Of a stretch of 8,091 nt of DNA, positions 1-8,091 are shown in pieces. The DNA comes from Kiritimatiellia bacterium (GTDB lineage Bacteria > Verrucomicrobiota > Kiritimatiellia > SLAD01), in the NCBI GenBank assembly GCA_007134175.1, contig SLLF01000249.1, positions 1 to 8,091 of the forward strand, written 5' to 3'. Numbering within the stretch: the first letter of the stretch is position 1; each line of letters starts with the position of its first letter. The position numbers and the translations under genes were made by a program. Under the pieces are notes generated by a model. The model made no database searches and had not been told where the DNA came from. It saw nothing but the letters and a program-made list of their open reading frames with translations.

Positions 1-1089
1 AAGTCCACTTGGCTCAGGCAACGCTATGCGGACGCGCTCTGGATCAACCTTCTCGATCCGGATGTTCATCGGCGGCTGGTTGCGCACCCGGAACGCTTGC
101 GCGAAATGTTGGATGGCCATCCCGATCTTCGGACCGTGGTGATCGACGAGATTCAGCGAGTTCCTGAACTGCTGGCTGTAGTTCATCAGTATATCGAGAG
201 CAAGCGGGGATACCGATTCATCCTGACCGGATCCAGCTCGCGGAAGTTGAAGCGTAGCGGGGTCGATCTGTTGGCAGGACGGGCTGTGGTGACCTTTTGT
301 CACCCGTTCATGGCATCGGAACTGGGAAATGATTTCACCTTGGAGCGATCTCTGCAGCTCGGCTGCGTTCCGCTTGTTCTGGCCGCCCAGGACCCGCAGG
401 AGACCTTGGCCGGGTACGTCATGCTGTATGTGCGCGAGGAAGTCATGGCCGAGGGACTGGTACGTGATATCGGCGGGTTTTCACGGTTTTTGGAGGCGAT
501 CAGCTTCTCCCATGCCGCATTGCTGAATGTGGCCGAGGTATCAAGGGAATGCGAGGTTAGCCGCAAGACCGTCGAGGGGTACGTCTCGGTTCTCGAGGAT
601 ATGCTGCTGGGCACGCGGCTGCCCGTTTTTTCCCGCCGTGCAAAGCGGTCACTGATCAAGCAATCGAAATTCTATCTAGCCGATTGCGGTGTGTTCCGCT
701 CGCTACGTCCCCGCGGCCCGCTGGACCGGAGGGAGGAGATGGACGGCGCGGCCCTGGAGGGGCTGGTTTACCAGCACTTGCGGGCCTGGGCCGACTACTC
801 CCTTCAGCAGACCGAATTATCCTTCTGGCGAACACAGGCGGGAACCGAGGTGGACTTTGTGATCTACGGTGCGTCCCGGTTCCTGGCGCTGGAAGTCAAG
901 AATGGCGGCAAAGTCAGCAGAAATGATCTAAAAGGACTCAAAGCCTTCCGCGACGACTATCCCGAGAGTACGTGCGCGTTGCTCTACCGTGGACGCGACC
1001 GCTTGATGATAGACGGCATCCTCTGTCTGCCCTGCGCCCAATTTCTGCAGGTGCTGACTCCAGATCAGCCGCCGCTTCCGGAGGACTGA
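1..1089 (+). CDS. AAA_14/DUF4143-type ATPase, 5' end cut by window edge
   Basis: This is a P-loop ATPase of the widespread AAA_14 plus DUF4143 architecture, whose biological role is not established. The frame is open from base 1, giving 362 visible residues. The first three, Lys-Ser-Thr, look like the end of a Walker A motif (GxxxxGKST), so only about 30-50 N-terminal residues should be missing. A TTG at 97 and an ATG at 106 are internal codons, not likely starts. Walker B is VVIDEIQRVP at visible residues 46-55, followed by a sensor-like RFILTGSSS at 72-80. A helix-turn-helix-like stretch lies near residues 175-205 (ECEVSRKTVEGYVSVLEDM). The C-terminal DUF4143 part carries TEVDFVI (282-288) and ALEVKNG (296-302), a spacing like the D...ExK core of PD-(D/E)xK nuclease folds. 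No signal peptide or membrane segment is visible in the part seen. It converges on gltD with 25 bases between stop codons, so the two are not co-transcribed. The family call is strong; the function is unknown. Confidence 0.88.
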   Translation, partial: KSTWLRQRYADALWINLLDPDVHRRLVAHPERLREMLDGHPDLRTVVIDEIQRVPELLAVVHQYIESKRGYRFILTGSSSRKLKRSGVDLLAGRAVVTFCHPFMASELGNDFTLERSLQLGCVPLVLAAQDPQETLAGYVMLYVREEVMAEGLVRDIGGFSRFLEAISFSHAALLNVAEVSRECEVSRKTVEGYVSVLEDMLLGTRLPVFSRRAKRSLIKQSKFYLADCGVFRSLRPRGPLDRREEMDGAALEGLVYQHLRAWADYSLQQTELSFWRTQAGTEVDFVIYGASRFLALEVKNGGKVSRNDLKGLKAFRDDYPESTCALLYRGRDRLMIDGILCLPCAQFLQVLTPDQPPLPED

Positions 1090-1114
1090 GCGGGGGCGTT
1101 ACACTTCGTGAGCT

Positions 1115-2581
<1,467 letters not shown>

Positions 2582-2589
2582 CCCTTTGT

Positions 2590-2595
2590 CTCCTT
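2590..2595 (-). promoter_or_regulatory. gltD ribosome binding site overlapping the gltB stop
   Basis: The minus strand reads AAGGAG here, a near-complete Shine-Dalgarno sequence 8 bases before the gltD ATG. Its first bases are part of the gltB TAA stop at 2594-2596. A ribosome terminating on gltB therefore sits on the gltD initiation site, which suggests translational coupling and balanced subunit production. The coupling is inferred; the overlap is seen directly. Confidence 0.85.
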
Positions 2596-5500
2596 AAACA
2601 GCCGCTGCGACCGCGGATTCCTCCGCTTCGCGCGCCAGTCGTTCCAGTGCCCGTCGATAATCGGTCGGCATGACCTTGATAAACTGCGACTGGGCGTAGG
2701 CCCAGCGCTCCAGTACGCGCTTGGCGCAGGCGCTATCGGTGTAGGCGATGTGCCGCTCGATCAACGACCTCAGCTCCGCGACGTCGTCGTTCTCCACCAC
2801 CGGCTCCAGCTCCACCATTTCCTGGTTACAGCGCACGGATTCAAAGTCGCCGTCCGGGTCATAGACGTAGGCGATGCCGCCGCTCATGCCCGCGGCAAAG
2901 TTACGGCCGGTAGCACCGAGCACCACAACGCGGCCGCCGGTCATGTATTCGCAACCGTGATCGCCGACCCCTTCCACCACGGCGTACACGCCGCTATTGC
3001 GCACGCCAAAGCGTTCCCCGGCCATACCGCGAATGAACGCCTCGCCGCTGGTGGCGCCGTAGAAGGCGACATTGCCTATGATAATGTTGTCCTCGGCCAC
3101 AAAATCCGCTCCTTCCGGCGGCCGAATGGTTAGCCGTGCGCCGGACAGGCCCTTGCCAAAATAGTCGTTGGCGTCCCCGCGGATGTGCATGGTGAGGCCC
3201 TTGGCCCCGAACGCGCAGAAACTCTGCCCAGCCGAGCCGATGCAATGGAAGACAATGGAATCGTCCGGCAAGCCAGCGGCCCCGTGTTTCCTGGATATCT
3301 GGCTGCTGAGCATCGTGCCGACGGTGCGGTAGGTGTTGCGGAGCGCGATATGCTCCTCCACCTGCTCGCTGCGCTCCAGAGCCGGCCCGGCCAGCTTGAT
3401 CAGTTCATGATCCAGGGCCTGGTCCAGCCCGTGATCCTGCTGTTGGCTGCAGTAGACGCCGACCGTTTCCGGCACCTCCGGCTTGCGCAGGATAGCGGAA
3501 AAATCGATGTGGCGCGCTTTACGGTGCTCGATCGTGGCGCGCGGTTGCAATTTGTCCACGCGCCCTATCATTTCGTTGATGGTACGGAAACCGAGCGCCG
3601 CCATGATGCGCCGCAGCTCCTGGGCGACGAGGTAGAAGTAATTGATCACGTGGTCCGGTTGTCCGGTAAACTTCTTGCGCAGCGCGGGATCCTGGGTCGC
3701 GATGCCGACGGGGCAGGTGTTGAGGTGGCAGACGCGCATCATGATGCAGCCCATCACCACCAGCGGCGCGGTGGAGAAGCCGAACTCCTCGGCCCCGAGC
3801 AGGCAGGCGATGGCCACATCGCGGCCGGTCTTCATCTGGCCGTCGCATTCCACCACAATCCGGCTGCGCAGATCGTTCATCACCAGCGTTTGATGCGTCT
3901 CCGACAAGCCCAGCTCCCAAGGGAGCCCGGCGTGTTTCAGCGAGGTCTGGGGCGAAGCGCCCGTGCCGCCATCGCACCCGCTGATCAGGACGACATCGGC
4001 TTTCCCCTTCGATACGCCCGCCGCGACAGTGCCCACGCCCATTTCGGAGACCAGCTTGACGTTAATGCGCGCCTCGGCGTTGGCGTTTTTTAGATCGTGA
4101 ATGAGCTGGGCCAAATCCTCGATGGAATAGATATCGTGGTGCGGCGGCGGCGATATGAGGCCGACGTAGGGCGTAGAGTGGCGGGTCTTGGCGATATCGG
4201 GGTAGACCTTTTCGCCGGGCAACTGGCCGCCTTCACCGGGCTTGGCTCCCTGGGCCATCTTGATCTGCAGCTCGCGGGCGTTGACGAGGTAGTGACTGGT
4301 TACGCCGAAGCGGCCCGAGGCGACCTGCTTGATGGCGCTGTTGCGCCAGCGTCCGTCCACGTCGGGCTCAAAGCGATCTTCGTCTTCGCCGCCCTCGCCG
4401 CTATTGCTGCGGCCACCAATCTGGTTCATGGCAATGGCCAGCGATTCGTGCGCTTCCTTGCTGATCGAGCCGTAGGACATGGCCCCGGTCTTGAAGCGCT
4501 TGACGATTTCCGTCCACGGCTCCACCTCATCCAGCGGAACCGGCTCAGGTTCCGTCCGGAACGCCAGCAAGCCGCGCAGCGTTCCAAGCTGCTCGTTCTG
4601 CTGGTTGATGAAATCGGCGTATTGCTGATAGCCTTTTTCGTCGCGGATCTTAGTCGCTTCCTGGAGCTTGGCTACCGTGATCGGATTGAACTGGTGGTAT
4701 TCCCCGCCGCGCCGCCACTGGTACAAGCCGCCCACTTCCAATCCCAGCCGTTCGGGGATGGCCTTGATGGGGTAGGCGCGGTGATGGCGTTCCAGCGTCT
4801 CCTCCGCCAACACCTCCAGGCCGATACCGCCGATACGCGACGGGGTGCCGGTGAAATAGCGGTCGATCACGGCGTCGCTCAGGCCCACCGCTTCGAAGAT
4901 TTGGGCGCCGTGATAGCTCTTGAGCGTGGAAATGCCCATCTTGGACATTACTTTCAAGATGCCCTGGCCGATAGCCTTGATGTAGTTCTTCAGCGCGGCT
5001 TCCGGCGGCACGTCCTTGGTGATGCCGCGGGCGACCATGTCCTCGATGGTTTCGAAGGCAAGATAGGGGTTGATTGCGCCCACGCCGAAGCCGACCAGCA
5101 GGCAGAAGTGGTGTACTTCCCGGGGTTCCGCGCTTTCCACCACCAGGTTGCAATGCACGCGACGCTGTTTGCGGATCAAGTGGTGATGCACGCCGGCGGC
5201 CGCCAGCAAGGTGGGCAGGGGGGCCCAGTCGCGGTCGGCACCCCGGTCGGAAAGAATGAGAATCGTGGCACCCTTGTCCACCGCCGCCACTGCCGCCTGA
5301 CACAACTGGTCCAGACCGCGCTGGAAACCGGCAGGGCCGTCCTCCGCCTTGAACAGGGTCGGCAGGGTCTCGGCGCGAATATCGCCGATATACATCTCGC
5401 GAATCTGCGCGATCTCGCGGTTGCTGAGAATCGGTTGATTGATACGGAACTGATGGCAGTGGTCCGCCGTCTCTGCGAACAGGTTTTGGCGCGCGCCGAG

Positions 5501-7168
5501 CGTGGAGTGGAGCGACGTGACCAGCTCCTCCCGAATCGCGTCCAGCGGCGGGTTGGTGACCTGGGCGAAGAGTTGTTTGAAATAGTCGTACAGCAGCCGC
5601 GGCCGGTTGGAGAGCACGGCCAGCGGCGTATCGTCGCCCATCGAGCCGATCGCCTCCTTGCCGGTGCGGGCCATCGGTCCCAGGATGATCTTGATGTCTT
5701 CCAACGAGTAGCCGAACTGCTGCTGGCGGGTTTGCAGCGTCTCGAAATTGGTGTGCGGCAGCTGCTTGGGAGTCGGCAAACGGTCGAACCGCACCAGGCA
5801 CTTGTTGAGCCAGGCCCGGTACGGGCGGCGCGCGGCCATTTCGCCCTTGATCTCCTCGTCGTCGATGATGCGGCCTTGTTCCGTGTCCACCAGAAACATC
5901 CGGCCCGGCTGCAGGCGGCCTTGCGATTTAATATTGGTTGGATCGACGGGAATCACCCCGGTTTCCGAGCCCATGATCACGTAGCCGTCCTTGGTCACGG
6001 TATAGCGCGACGGCCGCAACCCGTTGCGGTCCAGCACCGCGCCGATACATTTGCCGTCGGTGAAGGGGATGGAGGCGGGGCCGTCCCACGGCTCCATCAG
6101 GGCGGCGTGGTACTCGTAGAACGCGCGTTTGTCGTCATCCATCGTGGCGTGGTTCTGCCAAGCCTCGGGGATCAGCATCATGATCGCGTGCGGCAACGAG
6201 CGGCCGGTGTGGTAGAGCAACTCCAGCGCGTTATCCAGCGCGGCCGAATCGCTGACGCCCGGGGTGATGATCGGAAAGAGTTTCCGCATGTCTTCGCCGA
6301 ACCGCTCGGACTGGAACCGGTACTGGCGGGCGTCCATCCAGTAGGTGTTGCCGCGCACGGTATTGATCTCGCCGTTGTGGCAGAGAAAGCGGAACGGCTG
6401 GGCCAGATCCCACGTAGGAAAGGTGTTGGTACTGTAGCGCTGATGCACCAGGGCCAGACCGCTGACCATCTCCTTGTCGGCCAGATCGGGGTAGAAGGGC
6501 TTGATTTGATCCGCCAGCAAGAGTCCCTTGTAGATCAAGGTCCGCGACGAGAGGCTGGAGATGTAAAAGTAGGGTTTTTCGGTAATGTCCGATTCGCGGA
6601 TCACCCGTTCGACCACCTTGCGGATCACGTATAATTTGCGTTCGAAATGGGCTTCGTCCTGCATCCCCGGGCCGCGCTTGACGAAAAGCTGCTCGATCAC
6701 CGGCTCTACCGCGCGGGCGATATCGCCCAGGTATTCGTTGTGCACAGGAATCGGGCGCCAGCCGAGCACCTCCTGGCCTTCGGCCCGAACGACGGCTTCG
6801 AATTGCGCGCGACAGAACGCGCGCTCCTCCTTATGGCGGGGGAAGAAGACCACAGCCGCCGCGTAGTCGCCGGGATCGCCAACCTCAAATCCCTCGGCCC
6901 CGGCCACCTTCTTGATGAAGGCATGTGGCATTTGCATCAGGATGCCGGCCCCGTCCCCGGTCTTCTCGTCACAACCACAGGCGCCGCGATGGGAGAGGTT
7001 TTCCAGAATTTGGAGACCCTGCTCGACGATCCGGTGGGATTTCTCCCCTTTCAGGTTGCAGATCATGCCGACGCCGCACGCGTCGTGCTCAAACGACGGC
7101 CGGTAAAGTCCCTGCGGCGGCGGCAATGCGCCGGTCAGTCGGTTGGCCAGTATCCTGTTTCTCATCAT
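2594..7168 (-). CDS. gltB: Glutamate synthase large (alpha) subunit GltB
   Basis: GltB hydrolyses glutamine to ammonia, channels it internally and makes glutamate from 2-oxoglutarate, using electrons supplied by GltD. Together with glutamine synthetase this is the main low-ammonium assimilation route. The 1524 residues match the full-length bacterial form. The class II amidotransferase domain has its nucleophile at Cys31 (HDACGVG), so a propeptide of about 30 residues should be removed; HNGEINT at 264-270 and RGACGC at 61-66 are further amidotransferase motifs. After the central domain, the FMN synthase domain (about 870-1240) includes [15 protein letters not shown] (1037-1051) and [11 protein letters not shown] (1063-1073). 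The [3Fe-4S] cysteines are C1141-x5-C1147-x4-C1152. The C-terminal GxGxG beta-helix domain covers about 1320-1440. No frameshift or missing key residue is seen. The gene starts with two consecutive ATGs (7166-7168 and 7163-7165). GGGGTGA on the minus strand (7173-7179) lies 4 bases from the first and 7 from the second, so the second may be used. gltD follows directly. Confidence 0.98.
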   Translation of the reverse strand: MMRNRILANRLTGALPPPQGLYRPSFEHDACGVGMICNLKGEKSHRIVEQGLQILENLSHRGACGCDEKTGDGAGILMQMPHAFIKKVAGAEGFEVGDPGDYAAAVVFFPRHKEERAFCRAQFEAVVRAEGQEVLGWRPIPVHNEYLGDIARAVEPVIEQLFVKRGPGMQDEAHFERKLYVIRKVVERVIRESDITEKPYFYISSLSSRTLIYKGLLLADQIKPFYPDLADKEMVSGLALVHQRYSTNTFPTWDLAQPFRFLCHNGEINTVRGNTYWMDARQYRFQSERFGEDMRKLFPIITPGVSDSAALDNALELLYHTGRSLPHAIMMLIPEAWQNHATMDDDKRAFYEYHAALMEPWDGPASIPFTDGKCIGAVLDRNGLRPSRYTVTKDGYVIMGSETGVIPVDPTNIKSQGRLQPGRMFLVDTEQGRIIDDEEIKGEMAARRPYRAWLNKCLVRFDRLPTPKQLPHTNFETLQTRQQQFGYSLEDIKIILGPMARTGKEAIGSMGDDTPLAVLSNRPRLLYDYFKQLFAQVTNPPLDAIREELVTSLHSTLGARQNLFAETADHCHQFRINQPILSNREIAQIREMYIGDIRAETLPTLFKAEDGPAGFQRGLDQLCQAAVAAVDKGATILILSDRGADRDWAPLPTLLAAAGVHHHLIRKQRRVHCNLVVESAEPREVHHFCLLVGFGVGAINPYLAFETIEDMVARGITKDVPPEAALKNYIKAIGQGILKVMSKMGISTLKSYHGAQIFEAVGLSDAVIDRYFTGTPSRIGGIGLEVLAEETLERHHRAYPIKAIPERLGLEVGGLYQWRRGGEYHQFNPITVAKLQEATKIRDEKGYQQYADFINQQNEQLGTLRGLLAFRTEPEPVPLDEVEPWTEIVKRFKTGAMSYGSISKEAHESLAIAMNQIGGRSNSGEGGEDEDRFEPDVDGRWRNSAIKQVASGRFGVTSHYLVNARELQIKMAQGAKPGEGGQLPGEKVYPDIAKTRHSTPYVGLISPPPHHDIYSIEDLAQLIHDLKNANAEARINVKLVSEMGVGTVAAGVSKGKADVVLISGCDGGTGASPQTSLKHAGLPWELGLSETHQTLVMNDLRSRIVVECDGQMKTGRDVAIACLLGAEEFGFSTAPLVVMGCIMMRVCHLNTCPVGIATQDPALRKKFTGQPDHVINYFYLVAQELRRIMAALGFRTINEMIGRVDKLQPRATIEHRKARHIDFSAILRKPEVPETVGVYCSQQQDHGLDQALDHELIKLAGPALERSEQVEEHIALRNTYRTVGTMLSSQISRKHGAAGLPDDSIVFHCIGSAGQSFCAFGAKGLTMHIRGDANDYFGKGLSGARLTIRPPEGADFVAEDNIIIGNVAFYGATSGEAFIRGMAGERFGVRNSGVYAVVEGVGDHGCEYMTGGRVVVLGATGRNFAAGMSGGIAYVYDPDGDFESVRCNQEMVELEPVVENDDVAELRSLIERHIAYTDSACAKRVLERWAYAQSQFIKVMPTDYRRALERLAREAEESAVAAAV

Positions 7169-7311
7169 ATATTCACCCCAGCAAGAAAGAGACCGCGCCC
7201 CGTTTCAAGTGGGGCCGGAAAGTTCAAGGCGGGCAATATAACCTGAATCGGCCGTAATGAAAGTCAGAAAATGAGAAAGGCTGGGGGGACCTGATGTGCT
7301 GGTTCGAGCGC
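7169..7311 (-). promoter_or_regulatory. gltB leader with a weak candidate promoter and a small hairpin
   Basis: This 143-base gap between the toxin stop and gltB must hold any gltBD-specific promoter. The best sigma-70-like match on the minus strand is a -10 TATATT (7235-7240, 5 of 6 to TATAAT). It lies 17 bases from a poor -35 CTTTCA (7258-7263, 3 of 6), giving a leader of roughly 60 bases. Downstream is a perfect 5-bp stem, GCCCC/GGGGC, at 7197-7201 and 7211-7215 with a 9-base loop, of unknown meaning. No strong terminator for the upstream toxin gene is visible, so read-through into gltBD is possible. I see no recognisable activator site. Confidence 0.3.
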
Positions 7312-7569
7312 TTACTTGTACACCTCTCGTCGATGACCAACCTTAACGACACAGACCAGCAGCCGATCATGCTCAACGGAATAGATGATTCTGTAGACTC
7401 CCTGTCGAATTCGATAGCGCTCTTGCCCGGCGAGTTTTGTGGCTTGGGATGGGCGTGGATCGCTGGCGAGCGCCCCAATGCAGGTCATAATACGCTTTAC
7501 GTCTTTCTTCGGAATGTCATCGAGGTCCTTCAAGACCGATTTGCGAAGGACGACATTATAACTTGCCAT
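7312..7569 (-). CDS. RelE/ParE-superfamily toxin (probable mRNA interferase)
   Basis: This 85-residue basic protein has the pattern of the RelE group in the RelE/ParE toxin superfamily. RelE members cut mRNA in the ribosomal A site when released from their antitoxin. Diagnostic features are a helical N-terminal half with KSVLKDLDDIPKKDVKRI (10-27), a loop with LASDPRP (34-40), the core ERYRIRQGVYRIIYSV (50-65), and the terminal VKVGHRREVY (75-84). Arginines 51, 53, 60, 80 and 81 and Tyr84 sit where RelE toxins carry RNA-contacting and catalytic Arg and Tyr residues. The ATG at 7567-7569 lies inside the antitoxin gene, with a 14-base overlap. AAGGAA (minus strand, 7580-7585) is 10 bases upstream. 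The overlap and antitoxin-first order point to coupled translation from the promoter at 7815-7843. The frame is intact and the key basic residues are present, so it is probably active. A ParE-like gyrase poison is less likely given the retained terminal GHRREVY. Confidence 0.88.
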   Translation of the reverse strand: MASYNVVLRKSVLKDLDDIPKKDVKRIMTCIGALASDPRPSQATKLAGQERYRIRQGVYRIIYSVEHDRLLVCVVKVGHRREVYK

Positions 7570-7789
7570 GGCGCTTTAGTTCCTTCAGGGCCGCCTCATA
7601 CGAGATCACCGGTTCGCCCGACCGTTCGCCAAAAGCGGCGAGATCTTCAGCATCCTCGGCAAGTGAGAGTTGAACAGCCTCATTCACGATATCCGACAAG
7701 GACCGAGCCGTTTCTACAGACTTGAGCCGCAAGGCCCTGTGCAAACCCGGCTTTAAATATACCGTGGCCCTTTTCGTTAATGTGGTCAT
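7556..7789 (-). CDS. Ribbon-helix-helix (CopG-type) antitoxin
   Basis: This 77-residue protein is the expected antitoxin of the adjacent RelE-type toxin. Residues 6-45 fit a ribbon-helix-helix DNA-binding domain: a beta strand RATVYLKP, helix one LHRALRLKSVETA, a turn at RS (29-30), and helix two LSDIVNEAVQLSL. The acidic, probably flexible C-terminal part (EDAEDLAAFGERSGEP, then YEAALKELKRHGKL) is the usual toxin-wrapping region. The ATG at 7787-7789 has AAGGAG on the minus strand (7797-7802) 7 bases upstream, a good start signal. Its last 14 bases overlap the toxin start. The promoter immediately upstream contains a perfect palindrome, consistent with autorepression by this protein alone or together with the toxin. 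The pair is less GC-rich than gltBD. No specific named subfamily is assigned. Confidence 0.87.
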   Translation of the reverse strand: MTTLTKRATVYLKPGLHRALRLKSVETARSLSDIVNEAVQLSLAEDAEDLAAFGERSGEPVISYEAALKELKRHGKL

Positions 7790-7814
7790 GGTGTTGCTCC
7801 TTTACTGTCTGGGC

Positions 7815-7843
7815 ACCATACCGCTACAACGTTGTAACGTCAA
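7815..7843 (-). promoter_or_regulatory. Sigma-70-like promoter of the toxin-antitoxin operon
   Basis: Read on the minus strand, TTGACG (7838-7843, 5 of 6 to the -35 consensus) is followed by exactly 17 bases and then TATGGT (7815-7820, 4 of 6 to the -10 consensus). Transcription would begin near 7806-7808, just ahead of the AAGGAG Shine-Dalgarno at 7797-7802, leaving a leader of about 18 bases. This is the best promoter match I found in the two intergenic gaps. Confidence 0.65.
7825..7836. promoter_or_regulatory. Perfect 12-bp palindrome in the promoter spacer, probable antitoxin operator
   Basis: TACAACGTTGTA is its own reverse complement. It lies entirely between the -35 and -10 hexamers of the toxin-antitoxin promoter, so a bound protein would block RNA polymerase. 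Ribbon-helix-helix antitoxins usually bind such short inverted repeats to repress their own operon. On the plus strand the tetramer AACG recurs at 7828, 7836 and 7842, which may mark adjacent half-sites. The operator role is inferred. Confidence 0.6.
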
Positions 7844-7980
7844 CGCGCTATATGGAATTCGTCACGGGATGTTGAGCCGGGGCTGGGTCTGCTCACCCGA
7901 CGCCCGGGAATCCGTCAGCTTCCCGGCCATCGCCCGTGCGGCGACGAGGTTCTCAACGAGTTGAACCATCTGGGGTTTCC
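7844..7980. other. Gap between TrpB-like gene and toxin-antitoxin promoter, with one hairpin
   Basis: No convincing gene is seen here. The clearest structure is a perfect 7-bp inverted repeat, CCGGGAA (7904-7910) and TTCCCGG (7920-7926), with a 9-base loop. It lies about 55 bases beyond the TrpB-like stop and could end or stabilise that transcript. It lacks a following T-tract on either strand, so it is not a standard intrinsic terminator. A 35-codon reading frame (7862-7969, minus strand) also lies here and is treated as unlikely to be a gene. Confidence 0.35.
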
Positions 7981-8091
7981 CTACTCCATCTGGCCGGAGA
8001 GGTAGACGTCGTAGGCCGCCAAATCGAGCATGCCGTGTCCGCACAAGTTGAACAGGATCACTTTCTTCTCGCCGGTTTCGCGCGCCTTGAT
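7981..8091 (-). CDS. C-terminus of a TrpB-like PLP-dependent enzyme (right edge partial)
   Basis: Reading inward from the right edge on the minus strand gives 36 residues and a TAG at 7981-7983. The fragment has the core [16 protein letters not shown], then [11 protein letters not shown] at the end. This is the closing segment of tryptophan synthase beta-type enzymes. It resembles the TrpB2/TrpB-like group, whose tail reads roughly N-L-(S/C)-G-H-G-x-x-D, where classic TrpB has LSGRGDKD. Residue Cys17 of the fragment falls where the classic enzyme has the Ser that contacts the PLP pyridine nitrogen. The full enzyme would make tryptophan from indole and serine or catalyse a related PLP beta-replacement. 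Only about 8 percent of the expected 430-460 residues is visible, so true TrpB2 and the functionally uncertain TrpB-like paralogue cannot be separated. The gene runs in the same direction as the toxin-antitoxin pair, 191 bases before the antitoxin start. Confidence 0.75.
   Translation of the reverse strand: MKARETGEKKVILFNLCGHGMLDLAAYDVYLSGQME

Noticed and set aside
97..1089. Start of the ATPase gene at TTG 97 or ATG 106
   Set aside because: The frame is open to base 1, and the first residues (Lys-Ser-Thr, then WLRQRY) continue the expected Walker A region, so the true start is outside the window.
1090..1114. Possible bidirectional terminator between the DUF4143 ATPase and gltD
   Set aside because: The gap is only 25 bases. 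It shows just a tiny CAC-TTC-GTG fold and the GAGCTC palindrome nearby, with no T-tract.
4097..6634. An 845-codon open frame on the plus strand opposite gltB (GTG start)
   Set aside because: It is in exact codon register with gltB, so its codons are the reverse complements of gltB codons. Its stops would correspond to TTA, CTA and TCA codons in gltB, which a GC-rich genome rarely uses. gltB is unmistakable, and the antisense product shows no recognisable motif.
7181..7194. Sigma-54-like GG-N10-GC with TTGCT on the minus strand, upstream of gltB
   Set aside because: The -12 half is good, but the -24 half is poor, and the transcript would begin at about the gltB start codon, leaving no room for the ribosome site.
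7294..7964. Plus-strand frames at 7294-7725 and 7722-7964 across the toxin-antitoxin region
   Set aside because: They lie antisense to two well-supported small genes and their promoter, with no family resemblance.
7949..7966. Near-palindrome GTTC...GAAC downstream of the TrpB-like stop as a terminator
   Set aside because: The pairing needs a bulge or a two-base loop and no T-run follows, so it is not a credible terminator.

Overview
The window is a bacterial chromosomal segment of moderately high GC. Lines I counted by hand in the large genes run from about 57 to 72 percent GC. Genes are tightly packed and dominated by the two-gene glutamate synthase operon. The bacterial GOGAT type, the RelE-type toxin with a ribbon-helix-helix partner and the DUF4143-type ATPase all fit a free-living Gram-negative organism. 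Details of the GltB N-terminus feel like the Verrucomicrobia/Planctomycetes/Acidobacteria sort of lineage, but that is an impression I could not test.

Layout from left to right. Positions 1-1089 on the plus strand hold a 5'-truncated AAA ATPase of the AAA_14/DUF4143 type, with the window edge cutting through its Walker A motif. After a 25-base convergent gap, gltD (1115-2581) and gltB (2594-7168) lie on the minus strand, transcribed gltB then gltD. A 143-base leader precedes gltB. Upstream of it, also on the minus strand, sits a two-gene toxin-antitoxin module: antitoxin 7556-7789 and toxin 7312-7569, overlapping by 14 bases. The module has its own well-formed promoter, with a perfect 12-bp palindrome inside the promoter spacer. 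A 137-base stretch without a convincing gene follows. The right edge (7981-8091) holds the last 36 codons of a TrpB-like PLP enzyme, on the minus strand.

How the genes work together. GltB and GltD form glutamate synthase: GltB releases ammonia from glutamine and makes glutamate from 2-oxoglutarate, while GltD feeds electrons from NAD(P)H through FAD and iron-sulfur clusters. The TrpB-like enzyme belongs to amino acid metabolism, but nothing visible ties it to the operon. The toxin-antitoxin pair looks like a passenger between two metabolic loci. It is lower in GC (about 53 percent by hand count) and self-contained.

I found no CRISPR array, RNA gene, insertion sequence or undescribed multi-gene system. 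The most useful second looks are the toxin-antitoxin operator, the DUF4143 ATPase, and the Cys in the PLP-binding tail of the TrpB-like enzyme. The long plus-strand reading frames opposite gltB and gltD are shadows of codon usage.
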